Below are positions 35,669-44,006 of a stretch of DNA of 44,006 nt, piece after piece (the stretch's first letter is position 1; each line of letters starts with the position of its first letter). Under the pieces are notes generated by a model. It was given only the letters and a program-made list of their open reading frames with translations, had not been told where the DNA came from and made no database searches. The stretch is from IMG/VR virus record IMGVR_UViG_3300050821_009805, positions 1 through 44,006 of that record, one strand, 5' to 3'. The position numbers were made by a program, and so were the translations under genes. Origin of the DNA: a virus.

Positions 35669-36897
35669 TGAGCGATTGCCTTATCCACAGCACTGCCGAT
35701 CGGCACGAGACCCTTTGCAAGATTGCCGATTGCCGCACTGAAATCGCTCTGCTGCTTCAACTGCGCGTTGAGCAACGTTTCGAGTTCTTGCTGCGAAATA
35801 TGCGTCCAGTCCAGCCCCTGCGAGGCAAGCTGCGCGCCGATCAGCGCAATCTGACCAGCGGTCGCCCGATCAGCCTGCTCCAACTGCTGATGTTCAGCCG
35901 TGGAACCTGTGTAGCCAAGCTGGGCAAAATTCGACCGAATCCCAGCCTTGTCCGCCGCGTTCTTCGCATCAACAACTTGTTGCATTCCCGGCGGCAAGGT
36001 GCCGCTGAGTTGATACGCGCTCAGCGTTTTGCCCATCGATGCGGCTTGCTCTTGCGCGTTCTGCAACTGCGCCTGACCCGGCACTTGGCTCGGTTTGCCG
36101 AACATCGACAGCAAGGCCGGTGCGGCGCTCAGCAGCAATCCGGGGTTCTTCTTGGCGAAGTCGATGATTTTAGAACCAATATCTGCTGGAGCAGTCGCTT
36201 TAGCCGCCGTGGTCGCAGCATTGGTCGTGCCGACGCCGGGCTGAGCCGTCGCCGCAGTAGCTGGAGTACTGACCCCACCGCTCGGCGCCATCGCAACCTG
36301 CGTCGCGTCCGCCGCGGGCACCCCGCCGCCTGTCGCCGAAGCCAGTGGCGTTGCGGATGTCGCCGGCATCGTCGTTGGCGCGGATACGCCAAAGCTCGCT
36401 GCACTTGGCCCAGATGGCGCGGCGATGGGCGCGCTCGTAACTGGCGCTGCACCCGCTGCCCCAATTTCGGGTAGCGACCCAGGTTGCATCTGATCGCCAA
36501 ATGTGCTGGTCGGCGAGCCAACAACGCTAGGCGAGCCGCCAAACAGACTAGTTGCTGATCCCGCCAGTTCGGAAGCGCCAAGGCCGGCACCAAGCGCCGC
36601 CGCCGCACCACCCGCCGCCGCCTCCCCACCAATGCCCGCACCTACAGCCGGGGCAATCACGGAAACTTCCGGCAGGGCTATGCTCGCGCCAATGCCTCCT
36701 GCGAGTTCGGGGGCTAAAGCCGCCGCCGCAACCGGCGCTGCCGCTGCCGCGCCAACATCAGCGGCACCTAATCCGCCGGCCAACAACGCGCCCGATATAG
36801 GGTCGTGGAATACTCCACGCACCCGCTCCGGCCTAACGACATAACCAAACGCCGCCGCCGCAAGAAGCGCTATGTCGAACCATGCAAAGTCGATCAT
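35665..36897 (-). CDS. Internal/ejection virion protein, Ala/Gly-rich
   Basis: 410 residues from MIDFAWFDIALLAAAAFGYV; the ATG at 36897 overlaps the upstream stop (ATGA). The first 160 residues are strongly Ala/Gly/Pro-rich with hydrophobic stretches, then a low-complexity middle and a helical C-terminal domain (about 270-410). It looks like a membrane-active injection protein. No catalytic motif. Low-complexity composition makes homology calls unreliable. Confidence 0.7.
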   Translation of the reverse strand: MIDFAWFDIALLAAAAFGYVVRPERVRGVFHDPISGALLAGGLGAADVGAAAAAPVAAAALAPELAGGIGASIALPEVSVIAPAVGAGIGGEAAAGGAAAALGAGLGASELAGSATSLFGGSPSVVGSPTSTFGDQMQPGSLPEIGAAGAAPVTSAPIAAPSGPSAASFGVSAPTTMPATSATPLASATGGGVPAADATQVAMAPSGGVSTPATAATAQPGVGTTNAATTAAKATAPADIGSKIIDFAKKNPGLLLSAAPALLSMFGKPSQVPGQAQLQNAQEQAASMGKTLSAYQLSGTLPPGMQQVVDAKNAADKAGIRSNFAQLGYTGSTAEHQQLEQADRATAGQIALIGAQLASQGLDWTHISQQELETLLNAQLKQQSDFSAAIGNLAKGLVPIGSAVDKAIAQ

Positions 36898-37349
36898 GAC
36901 CGCCGCTCCAATCGGCACACATCGCGCCCTAGCAGATGTTGCATCTTACCAGTTCGGTGGAATCCTAGCCATTCCAGCCAGCGAATGGACTTTGCCTCTT
37001 CCACAGCGACATCAACGAACAAATCGCCATAGACATCGGACCAGCGTTTGATCTGCGCGTGGCTTTGCTGCAAAAACAGTTTTTTATGCCGCTCCACGCG
37101 CTCGGTAGACGCGATCATCCAGCAAAAGCCGCCAACCGGCGTACGAGCCACCCCGCCCATCGCGATAGGGTCGCCATCGGCAAAGTAGGTAAAGCTCTCC
37201 GTCGAGTTATCCAGCGATGAACAGAGCATGTCGGCTGGCGAGGCATTCAGTTGCTCGGAGAGCGAAACCATCTCCTTCCGCCGCGCAGAAGACATCTGCG
37301 CCAGCAGCGGTTCGATGTGTTCATACTCGCCTGGCAACCGCGTCATCAT
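36894..37349 (-). CDS. GNAT-like protein, T7 gp13-like virion protein
   Basis: 151 residues from the ATG at 37349 (ATGA overlap). A GNAT-like fold is suggested by FADGDPIAMGGVARTPVGGF (strand and loop) and DVAVEEAKSIRWLEWLGFHR (the C-terminal WLxxLGF motif). Similar GNAT-like proteins lie at this position in T7-like phages (gp13-type), where they help assemble the internal core. Acetyltransferase activity need not be retained. Confidence 0.75.
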   Translation of the reverse strand: MMTRLPGEYEHIEPLLAQMSSARRKEMVSLSEQLNASPADMLCSSLDNSTESFTYFADGDPIAMGGVARTPVGGFCWMIASTERVERHKKLFLQQSHAQIKRWSDVYGDLFVDVAVEEAKSIRWLEWLGFHRTGKMQHLLGRDVCRLERRS

Positions 37350-37909
37350 TTTGTAATGACCCAATCCACCCAATCACCGTTCAGTTCACCCGAGAGTTGC
37401 GACAGGGCACAGTCGCAGGACCACCCGCTGAGGATAAAGACGACCTTCTTGGTCCGCGCCCAATCGCGGCAAAATCGATACAGGTCCATGAGGTTCTGCG
37501 ATCCTTCCCCTCGGATTTCGACGCCCATCCGCCGCTCACCAATCGGCTTCGCATGCCGCGACCAGCCAAACCGCTCGATCACAATCGACCGCCTCGATAC
37601 CGGATCGATCTGCGTCATAGCCAGCAGCACGGCATCGACATTCTTGATGAACAGAAAGTCGTTGCTTGAGGACCACGTTGAGATCTGCCCCTTCATCGTC
37701 GGCGCGGTATAGAGACCCGGCCAATAGAAATTGCAGCGGTCCAGCAGCCACTCGCCCCACTCGTTCCAATCTTGCAACGTCATCCGGCTAATTTCCGCCG
37801 GCACCCGCGTAGAACGCACCGGAGCCGGTGCGTTAATTGGAAATTCCTGGGGGGTGGGCCTGTTTAGCGGCGGGCGACCCCGTGGGCGTGGGAGTACCTG
37901 TGGTTCCAT
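37346..37909 (-). CDS. Hypothetical virion-associated protein with AT-hook-like N-terminus
   Basis: 187 residues. The start MEPQVLPRPRGRPPLNRPTP contains PRGRPP, an AT-hook-like DNA-binding tripeptide. The remainder is alpha/beta, resembling a GNAT or small nucleotide fold without clear motif. The ATG at 37909 overlaps the upstream stop (TGATG). Its place between tail and GNAT genes suggests a packaged or assembly protein. Confidence 0.68.
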   Translation of the reverse strand: MEPQVLPRPRGRPPLNRPTPQEFPINAPAPVRSTRVPAEISRMTLQDWNEWGEWLLDRCNFYWPGLYTAPTMKGQISTWSSSNDFLFIKNVDAVLLAMTQIDPVSRRSIVIERFGWSRHAKPIGERRMGVEIRGEGSQNLMDLYRFCRDWARTKKVVFILSGWSCDCALSQLSGELNGDWVDWVITK

Positions 37910-38253
37910 CAGTTCAACCCCAAAATCTGAGCGGCCTGCTGGTGCATGTCAAAATGCAGGCGGACCCACGCATCTAGCTGGTCCTTGTTGCGGAAATCAA
38001 CAGAGGATAGGTCGAAGTTTTCAATGTTCAGCACGCTCGCGAAGTCGTTGTGCGCTTGCTGATGGAGTTGCAGCCACCCCGTCACATTACTCACCGGGAA
38101 CGGGTCCAGCGGATACAGGGTCAATTGCTGGTTAAATTTAACAAACGATTGCTGAACAATTGCGAGATGCTGCGCTTGATTGCTGAACGACCACTCGAAC
38201 ACGGAGGGCAGGTTCCCCATGTCGGGCGTGTTGAGCAGTGTCGCCAGAGACAT
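37909..38253 (-). CDS. Hypothetical structural-region protein
   Basis: 114 residues (MSLATLLNTPDMGNLPSVFE onward), helical and aromatic with many His and Gln. Position suggests a minor virion or assembly protein. Not recognised. Confidence 0.7.
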   Translation of the reverse strand: MSLATLLNTPDMGNLPSVFEWSFSNQAQHLAIVQQSFVKFNQQLTLYPLDPFPVSNVTGWLQLHQQAHNDFASVLNIENFDLSSVDFRNKDQLDAWVRLHFDMHQQAAQILGLN

Positions 38254-38257
38254 CGCA

Positions 38258-39274
38258 TTACCCCGAAAAATAGACCATCAGCCCAGCCAACCCGGTGTTG
38301 TTGGCGAGGTTCGTATCGGCAATAGCGGTCGTTGTCGCCGACCCGGCAATGAGGCACGATCCCGTTGAACTGCTCGCCGGAATGTTGATCCACGGCACCG
38401 TCGTGATGCTCGTGAAGTTGGAATAAGAGCTGATCAACCCGATACCAATTCGGTTCGAGGCGCCGCTGGCGACCGGCAGGCTGATGGTCAGAACCCCCGT
38501 GGAGGATCCCTTGGCCGACAGCACAAGATTGAAGGACGCCACGACGAGATAGCCAATCGTGAAATACTGCCCGCCCTGCGTGGCAAAGGTCATGCCCGTG
38601 GCGGCACCGCCCAGTGCCAGTGCCGGAGTCCACGCCTGCTCCGTGGACGAAACCCAAGTGCTAGCGCCCCGGTTAAGGACGGCACCCTGCGTGGAGCTGA
38701 TGATCGTGTCGAGAATGCTTGTCAAGGAAAGCGGTATAGGTATGGCCGACCCGCCCGTAATGTTGCCCAGCAACCTGTTCTGTGCGATCGACGCCAGCGT
38801 TAGCGTACCGGTCGTGGTGATTGTTCCACCCGCCAACCCTGTCCCAGTGGCCACACTGGTCACGGTGCCGGCGGAAATCGATGAGGCGCTGCCGAGATGA
38901 TATCCGCCCGAGCCAGTGTTCAGCGTCGGGTCATAGGTCAGAGTAAATGCGTTGTTTAGGACGATCTCGCCGCCGGTCAGCGCGACCGGTCCCGCCGCCG
39001 TGTCATTGTAGACCGGCAATGCCGCCGTCCCCGCAACAGCTGCCGTAACCGCACCCGAGTTTGACGCTGCCGCAATAGCGCTCACCCGGATCAGCGGCTG
39101 AAGAGCAAACGGCGGTGTCCCTGCTGTCGGCGTCGTATAAGGCGTCATCACCAGCGTATTGGTGCCCGAGACCGTGCAGGGGATCGTGCCAAGCGAACCG
39201 GCAGCATTGAAATTGTCGTCAAGCCAACCGCTGACCCACTGGTTCAGGCTGCCGAATTGATGCGCATAAGCCAT
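38258..39274 (-). CDS. Tail-fibre-like beta protein
   Basis: 338 residues. Ser/Thr/Gly/Ala-rich beta repeats such as ISAGTVTSVATGTGLAGGTI and TTTGTLTLASIA are typical of fibre shafts, with a C-terminal beta domain (WTPALALGGAATGMTF onward). Likely part of the tail apparatus or receptor-binding structure. It is separated by seven bases from the tail protein gene. Confidence 0.72.
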   Translation of the reverse strand: MAYAHQFGSLNQWVSGWLDDNFNAAGSLGTIPCTVSGTNTLVMTPYTTPTAGTPPFALQPLIRVSAIAAASNSGAVTAAVAGTAALPVYNDTAAGPVALTGGEIVLNNAFTLTYDPTLNTGSGGYHLGSASSISAGTVTSVATGTGLAGGTITTTGTLTLASIAQNRLLGNITGGSAIPIPLSLTSILDTIISSTQGAVLNRGASTWVSSTEQAWTPALALGGAATGMTFATQGGQYFTIGYLVVASFNLVLSAKGSSTGVLTISLPVASGASNRIGIGLISSYSNFTSITTVPWINIPASSSTGSCLIAGSATTTAIADTNLANNTGLAGLMVYFSG

Positions 39275-39281
39275 TTAGTAC

Positions 39282-41651
39282 CTACACGTTCGAGGCATAG
39301 TTTTGCTCGGACAGCATGACCGACATCATCGTCAAATCCGAGGCATTTGTCTGGATTGTAAACCCGGTCAACCTCCCGCTCTGCCCTACTGGATATGGAC
39401 CAAATACCGTAAGCCCGGGCCCGCCAAAGAACCCCGGCTGTGCCGAATTGTTGACCCACGAACCCGACGTGCCGCCGTTATTTGTCCACGTCCCATTGGG
39501 CGACGGCACCACGCTCACAACCGCATTGCCGGTCCCGTCTGCAAATTCATTGTCGATAGTGATAGTGATCGGCTCGTCCAATGTAAAACTCTGGGCCATA
39601 CCGCTAAGCGAACGACTGGTCTTGGTCATAAAATAGCCGGGATCAGAGAACAATTTCGACTGCGCAACCTTTGTAAATGCCGTTGACGGCCCTGCAAACA
39701 GTTCAAATATGTTTGTCCCGTCTGTTCCCCAAGCCGTCAGAACGGAATTAAGATCACGGGTTGCAATATAGGCAAGGTTGCGTTCTTGCTGTGTCGTAAA
39801 CAGCCGCCGACCATCCCACATCAACAGCTTGTTGACGAGCACCCCCGTGAACGTATCGATCACAGGAAGCAGGAGCATATAAACGGGGATGTTGAAGATC
39901 GACGCTACCGCCGAAGAGAAGTCCGCCGTCTGCCCAAAGATCGGTCCCGACGCATAGAACCCGTCGAGTGGGGTGCTAATTTTCTCGACCGCACCGCCGT
40001 TTGACACAAAAATACCGATCGTGTTTGCCATTACAATCTGGCGACTGAATACCTGCACACTCGACTGCCACGGTGAGCCAAACTGTGGGTCCACGTTTTG
40101 GTTGGAAAACGTGGTGATCGGCGTCGCCACCGTCGTCGAGCTGCTGGACGATGCAGTCTGTACGTTCGACAGGTAGTTCATGCTGCTGTCGGCAATGAGA
40201 TAAAGAAACCCGTTAGCCTGTTTGAGGCTGTGTATGCCAACGCGGATGAACGAATCAAACTGCTGAAACCCACCGCCACCATCACCAAAGTCAACCGGGC
40301 TTTGCGGTGCGCTATACAGCACGCGGTTCTTTGGCGGGGTATCCGATGTGGCAGCACCATTAGCCACCCACACCCGCTGCTGATACGTCTCGACAGTCGT
40401 GCCGGATACCCCGAACGGCATGAGCTGCACCGTTATATTGGCCGCATTGTTGCCGCCCGTAAACGACGCCACGGCTCGCGTGTACCCATGCCCCATGTTC
40501 TGCATCAGAACGTTGGTTACCGATCCGCCCGCTATCTGAGCGATGGCAATCGCCCCCGTACCATCGCCGTCAATCTTTACAATCGGGACCGAAACGTACC
40601 CGCTACCACCATCGTGAATGGTGATGCCCGTGATTTGCCCGAAATTAACATTGCAGAACCCCGAGAACCCGGTGCCGCCCGGTATAGCCGGCGTACCGGG
40701 AATGCCCGGATCACCTACCACGATCGTCGGCGGTGACGTATAGCCTTGGCCGGCATTGATGATCGCCACTGCCGTGATTGACCCATTCTGAATGGCGAGA
40801 CTAGCCGAGGCCCCGGAGCCACCGCCGCCGGTAAAAATGGCGAAAGCACGACCCGTATAGCCTGTTCCCGGATTGTTGATAATGACTTGGGAGACCCCGC
40901 CCTGAGTCTGCTGCGGCGCCTGATTGATCGGGTCCGCTATCGCCTGATTGTCGCTGCCGCCGCCTTGAACCGTGACCGCCACAATCGAATCAACGGTAAA
41001 TCCCGACCCCGGATTGGTGACAAGAACCTGTTGAACCGAACCATTTTCAAGGATCGCCGTGAAGGCGCCAGTCGAGACAAAGCCTGTGTCCGCCTGAACA
41101 GTGAAGGTTGGATTTGACGTATAGTTACTGCCCCCATTATCGACAGAGACCAGAGGGCCGAAACTTCCTGCCGTAAACAGATTGGTGCCGTCCCACAACC
41201 AGTAGCCATTCTCCTGCGCCGCGGCGAGAATCAGGTACTGGCTGCCCCATTGGCTAAAACCTATCGTGGTCGAGGGATTCAGAATGGTCCCCGCGTTTCC
41301 TATCGTCGTTTGCATCCCGGTGTTCGCATCCACTTGCGTCAGCGAACCATTGGTCGTCAGAACCACGATGTACTGCGTGTCGAAGATGTTAAAGAACTGA
41401 AACCAGACAACCACGCCCGCCGCGAATGAGGTCAGATTGCCCCCGGTCCCCGGCAATGTCCGCATGTTGCTTGGGCCGAATGGGATAAAACCGTCCATCC
41501 AAAACGCTTCACCGCGAGCAATCGCGGGCCGCGGCGGCTTTGTATTGAGCGTGCTGAACTCCTCCCACACAAGCGGGAAGAAACCTGACGGAAAGCCGGA
41601 ATTGTCGCCCTGTTCGCCAGGGGAATTAAGTTTGCTGTCGCCGCCGGCCAT
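39282..41651 (-). CDS. Large tail protein with GxGY repeats
   Basis: 789 residues. An N-terminal domain (FPLVWEEFSTLNTKPPRPAI onward) leads to a region (about 175-400) with six copies of a short unit, GxGYTxxPxVxI: NPGSGFTVDSI, NPGTGYTGRAF, NAGQGYTSPPTIVV, DGGSGYVSVPIVKI and others. The rest resembles a beta-propeller or tube domain. Adjacent to three adaptor-like proteins, it probably belongs to the tail tube or hub of a short tail. The same GxGY unit occurs in the next gene (41651). Confidence 0.78.
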   Translation of the reverse strand: MAGGDSKLNSPGEQGDNSGFPSGFFPLVWEEFSTLNTKPPRPAIARGEAFWMDGFIPFGPSNMRTLPGTGGNLTSFAAGVVVWFQFFNIFDTQYIVVLTTNGSLTQVDANTGMQTTIGNAGTILNPSTTIGFSQWGSQYLILAAAQENGYWLWDGTNLFTAGSFGPLVSVDNGGSNYTSNPTFTVQADTGFVSTGAFTAILENGSVQQVLVTNPGSGFTVDSIVAVTVQGGGSDNQAIADPINQAPQQTQGGVSQVIINNPGTGYTGRAFAIFTGGGGSGASASLAIQNGSITAVAIINAGQGYTSPPTIVVGDPGIPGTPAIPGGTGFSGFCNVNFGQITGITIHDGGSGYVSVPIVKIDGDGTGAIAIAQIAGGSVTNVLMQNMGHGYTRAVASFTGGNNAANITVQLMPFGVSGTTVETYQQRVWVANGAATSDTPPKNRVLYSAPQSPVDFGDGGGGFQQFDSFIRVGIHSLKQANGFLYLIADSSMNYLSNVQTASSSSSTTVATPITTFSNQNVDPQFGSPWQSSVQVFSRQIVMANTIGIFVSNGGAVEKISTPLDGFYASGPIFGQTADFSSAVASIFNIPVYMLLLPVIDTFTGVLVNKLLMWDGRRLFTTQQERNLAYIATRDLNSVLTAWGTDGTNIFELFAGPSTAFTKVAQSKLFSDPGYFMTKTSRSLSGMAQSFTLDEPITITIDNEFADGTGNAVVSVVPSPNGTWTNNGGTSGSWVNNSAQPGFFGGPGLTVFGPYPVGQSGRLTGFTIQTNASDLTMMSVMLSEQNYASNV

Positions 41652-42571
41652 TAGTAACGGCCGTACGGGTTGATCATCCTGCCAGGACGTGCATACCCGC
41701 TGTAGCGATGGACCATATTATCGTAAAGGTCCAAGTAAAACTTGGCAGCGTTAAGGTTCTGGAGTTCGAGATAGCACATGTGCGCAGCGTAAAACGGTAC
41801 CGTCTCAGTCCAAGGTCCAGGGATAGCCTCGTCGTCCTGATCGGTTACTAAGTCAGCAGGCAAGCAGAACGTATCCCATTCCATCTGATAGACAGTAGAG
41901 GGGATCGGGTACATATAGAGCGAGCCACCTTCGCCTTGCCCATACTGCGAGAAAATGGTGCTGACGTACAGGTATTGTTGCGGATACTGGCGTATCATCG
42001 CCTGATACGTCGTGAACGGATAACACGGAAGCGAGTAACGATAGTTGGCGAAAATGAAACTGACGCCGTGAACCGCGAAGATACCCTTGACCCCAGCGAA
42101 CTGGCTCAACGGCACGTCCCTAAAGTTATAAATCTCCTGCTGCTGCGACGTGACGTTGATCGGGTTGGTACTCGCGACCGCTGTCGCCCCATGCCCAGTA
42201 GGGTCGGTAATCGTGACCTCGGGCTGGAAGTAGCCATCACCGCCATAAGAGACGCTGATATTGCTGATCTGCCCGCCGATCTGCTGCGCTAAGGCGGTGG
42301 CCTGCTGGCCGCGCGGGTTCGGCAATGCACCGCTAGGGAAGTCCGGCGGGGTGATCGTCACGGTGGGGTTCGTGTAGCCGGTGCCAGGCGTCAACACTTG
42401 GATCGTAACGATCGACCCGGAGACGGGCGTCAGGATGCGGATGCACTGCGTCCGCATCGCCACCTCACGGCGGGCGCGGTTGATGTAGCTGTCGATATCC
42501 CCGATATCGATAAATTTCTGCTTGGTGTCGCGAATAAAGCGTTGCACCTGTTTCCTGTATTCGTTCAGCAT
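41651..42571 (-). CDS. Head-tail adaptor-like protein, paralogue 3 (with inserted module)
   Basis: 306 residues from MLNEYRKQVQRFIRDTKQKF. It shares an N-terminal pattern with its two neighbours: FIDIGDIDSYINRARREVAM then TQCIR. It differs by an insertion (about 55-135) with two GxGY units (TPGTGYTNPTVTI, YGGDGYFQPEVTI). The C-terminal SQYGQGEGGSLYMYPIPS and PWTETVPFYAAHM also match. P22 gp4-like tail accessory proteins bridge portal and tail; this is a likely function. Confidence 0.8.
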   Translation of the reverse strand: MLNEYRKQVQRFIRDTKQKFIDIGDIDSYINRARREVAMRTQCIRILTPVSGSIVTIQVLTPGTGYTNPTVTITPPDFPSGALPNPRGQQATALAQQIGGQISNISVSYGGDGYFQPEVTITDPTGHGATAVASTNPINVTSQQQEIYNFRDVPLSQFAGVKGIFAVHGVSFIFANYRYSLPCYPFTTYQAMIRQYPQQYLYVSTIFSQYGQGEGGSLYMYPIPSTVYQMEWDTFCLPADLVTDQDDEAIPGPWTETVPFYAAHMCYLELQNLNAAKFYLDLYDNMVHRYSGYARPGRMINPYGRY

Positions 42572-43275
42572 CACGCATTCTCGCGGGGCGGAGTGATGCC
42601 GAGTCGGTTAGCTAGGAACGGATCTGGCGACTGCTGATAAATAAACGGCTCAACCGATGGGGTTGCGCCGCCACGTGCCTTCTGCACGAACATCCCGTAC
42701 AGCTTCATCATCTCCGCCGCGGCCTGCGTATTTTGTGCGGTCAGCAACGCGAAATAGGCCGCGTAGTACGGCACCGCATCGGTCCAAAGATAGGGCAGTG
42801 CTTCTGACGTATTATCGTCAATTAATGGGGAGGGGAAACAGACTGTATCGAGCGACAACGTGTAGGGGCCATCCGGCAAATTAATCCAGAGTGTGCCGAG
42901 CGCACCTTGCCCGAATTGAGCAAAAACCTCGGGTGCCTTCGCTACCTGTTGATTACAGACATAGTAGACAAAGAACCACTCCCACGGGCGAGGCCGTACA
43001 AGAACAGCACCATTACCGAGCGCATAGTTAGCCATCCGAACATTCAAGACCCCCTGCACGCCCTGCACGCCAGCAGGGAATGTGATGGAAGAAAACGGAT
43101 ACTCCTGCGTCGGGGCATTGACCGCCAACGTCGCGTAAACACGGATGCACTCGGCTTCGCCCGCAATCTGCCCCCGCGCCGTGTTGACGTAGGTCACGAG
43201 GTCGGCAAGGTTGTATTTCGCCTCTCCGACATCATTGAGCAGCAGCTGGGTCTGTTGGAGATAACTGTTCAGCAT
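42571..43275 (-). CDS. Head-tail adaptor-like protein, paralogue 2
   Basis: 234 residues from MLNSYLQQTQLLLNDVGEAK. It shares with both neighbours the YINxAR-like helix (YVNTARGQIAGEAECIR), FGQGALGTLWINLP and LWTDAVPYYAAYFALL. The ATG at 43275 overlaps the upstream stop (TGATG). It lacks the inserted GxGY module. Tandem order suggests duplication in place. Confidence 0.82.
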   Translation of the reverse strand: MLNSYLQQTQLLLNDVGEAKYNLADLVTYVNTARGQIAGEAECIRVYATLAVNAPTQEYPFSSITFPAGVQGVQGVLNVRMANYALGNGAVLVRPRPWEWFFVYYVCNQQVAKAPEVFAQFGQGALGTLWINLPDGPYTLSLDTVCFPSPLIDDNTSEALPYLWTDAVPYYAAYFALLTAQNTQAAAEMMKLYGMFVQKARGGATPSVEPFIYQQSPDPFLANRLGITPPRENA

Positions 43276-43991
43276 CACCGACCCGCCTGCGCCTGGGCTT
43301 GCGGCGCTTCAGTCAACGACGTTTTCCCGGCCGCGTCTTTCGTTCCCATGTCGCCCGGAAGGTTACCCGGCAGCACGCTCGGCGACGACATCTGACGGGC
43401 GCGACGCATCAAGGCCGAATAGCGCGCCAGCATCTTGTCCGCGTCGCCCTGCCGCTGCATGTTCTGCATGCCCAACCACGCCGCGTAGAACGGCACAGCA
43501 TCGGTCCAGGGATAGGGGATCGCCTCTACTGTCGTGTCATCGATCAGCGCGATCGGCGTGGCAACAACATCCAAAAGGGCGGCGGTATTGACGTTTGGCG
43601 TCGGATAAAACCACAGGTTACCTGCCTCGCCCTGGCCCAATTGCGCCATTGCCGTTGGCTGCCCCGTTACCGCCGAATTGAGGAGGTAGTAGTTGAAGTA
43701 CCAAACCCAATTACGAATAGCCAAACGACTCGTACCAACGGCACCCATCCGAACCGAAATCACCGCGTTCGCCCCAGAAACCGCAGTCAACGAAATAGCG
43801 GAAAAGGGATACACAAAGGTGCCCGCCACGATCGGCAGCGTCGCCGACACGCGGATGCACTCGCCCTCGCCCGCAACCTGGTTGCGCGCCACGTTGATGT
43901 AAACGGTGGCGTTCGCAGACGAGATGAGCGGGATCGGCGAGTTCGGCGCCTGGATCAGCTCATTGAACTGCGTGAGATACGCTGCAAGCAA
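43275..43991 (-). CDS. Head-tail adaptor-like protein, paralogue 1
   Basis: 238 residues. VYINVARNQVAGEGECIRVS, LGQGEAGNLWFYPTP and PYPWTDAVPFYAAW are shared with the next two genes. A TTG at 43991 preceded by GGGAGG fits the start; the frame stays open to the window edge, so an upstream start is possible. It is the first visible gene of the structural operon. The role is probably in head-tail connection. Confidence 0.8.
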   Translation of the reverse strand: MLAAYLTQFNELIQAPNSPIPLISSANATVYINVARNQVAGEGECIRVSATLPIVAGTFVYPFSAISLTAVSGANAVISVRMGAVGTSRLAIRNWVWYFNYYLLNSAVTGQPTAMAQLGQGEAGNLWFYPTPNVNTAALLDVVATPIALIDDTTVEAIPYPWTDAVPFYAAWLGMQNMQRQGDADKMLARYSALMRRARQMSSPSVLPGNLPGDMGTKDAAGKTSLTEAPQAQAQAGR

Positions 43992-44006
43992 CCGACCCTC
44001 CCATGA

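Noticed and set aside
1-44006. Integrase, attachment site or toxin-antitoxin pair
   Set aside because: I looked for tyrosine or serine recombinase motifs and found none. The two small HTH genes have no recognisable toxin next to them.

Overview
The window is a compact, gene-dense stretch of a tailed-phage genome. Short genes are packed on long one-directional runs, mostly with 1-8 base overlaps (ATGA, GTGA, TGATG). Recognisable functions are phage functions: three tandem adaptor-like head-tail proteins, a large tail protein, internal (ejection) virion proteins with a lysozyme-like domain, a GNAT-like virion protein, holin and spanin candidates, an endolysin, a primase-helicase, and Cas4-like, VRR-NUC and HNH nucleases. 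No tape measure, sheath or baseplate gene is seen, and the ejection-protein block points to a short-tailed (podovirus-like) particle. Terminase, portal and capsid are not here and probably lie beyond the right edge. The GC-rich coding, proteobacterial promoters and protein flavour suggest an alphaproteobacterial, perhaps rhizobial, host; this is inference.

Layout. (1) 1-8698, minus strand: a long operon read leftwards. It starts with an NrdR-like zinc ribbon, a small membrane protein and a ribbon-helix-helix-like protein. Next come two unknown genes separated by three unusual arrays of a degenerate 5-base repeat. After that are small proteins, a TPR/glycosyltransferase-9-like protein, two SAM methyltransferases, several Cys-rich mini-proteins and a family 2 glycosyltransferase. 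A near-perfect chromosomal parS site lies inside one mini-gene. (2) 8699-9016: divergent control region. (3) 9017-12542, plus strand: an early-type operon of small unknown proteins and two HTH proteins, punctuated by a recurring GC hairpin. (4) 12505-21216, minus strand: CoiA-like nuclease, an intergenic region full of CAGGGTA iterons (origin candidate), primase-helicase, DNA methyltransferase, a protein with an SSB-tail-like motif, zinc-binding mini-proteins and a Cas4-like nuclease. (5) 21335-22800, plus strand: small proteins and a secreted beta-helix protein. (6) 22797-23792, minus strand: VRR-NUC nuclease and an HTH regulator. A palindromic operator overlaps the strong divergent promoter, and the same operator core recurs at the promoter at 9490. 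(7) 23890-24392, plus strand: three small genes. (8) 24504 to the right end, minus strand: lysis genes, a candidate small RNA on the opposite strand, a tailspike-like protein with a signal peptide, an HNH endonuclease, ejection proteins and tail/adaptor proteins.

How the parts work together. Region 4 would supply genome replication and recombination. Region 3 and the HTH/operator pair would supply early control, and region 8 virion and lysis proteins. The far-left block may modify surface glycans, virion proteins or DNA. No integrase or ParA/ParB gene is visible; with a repressor-like HTH gene and a parS-like site, plasmid-like persistence using host ParB is a testable idea, not a conclusion.
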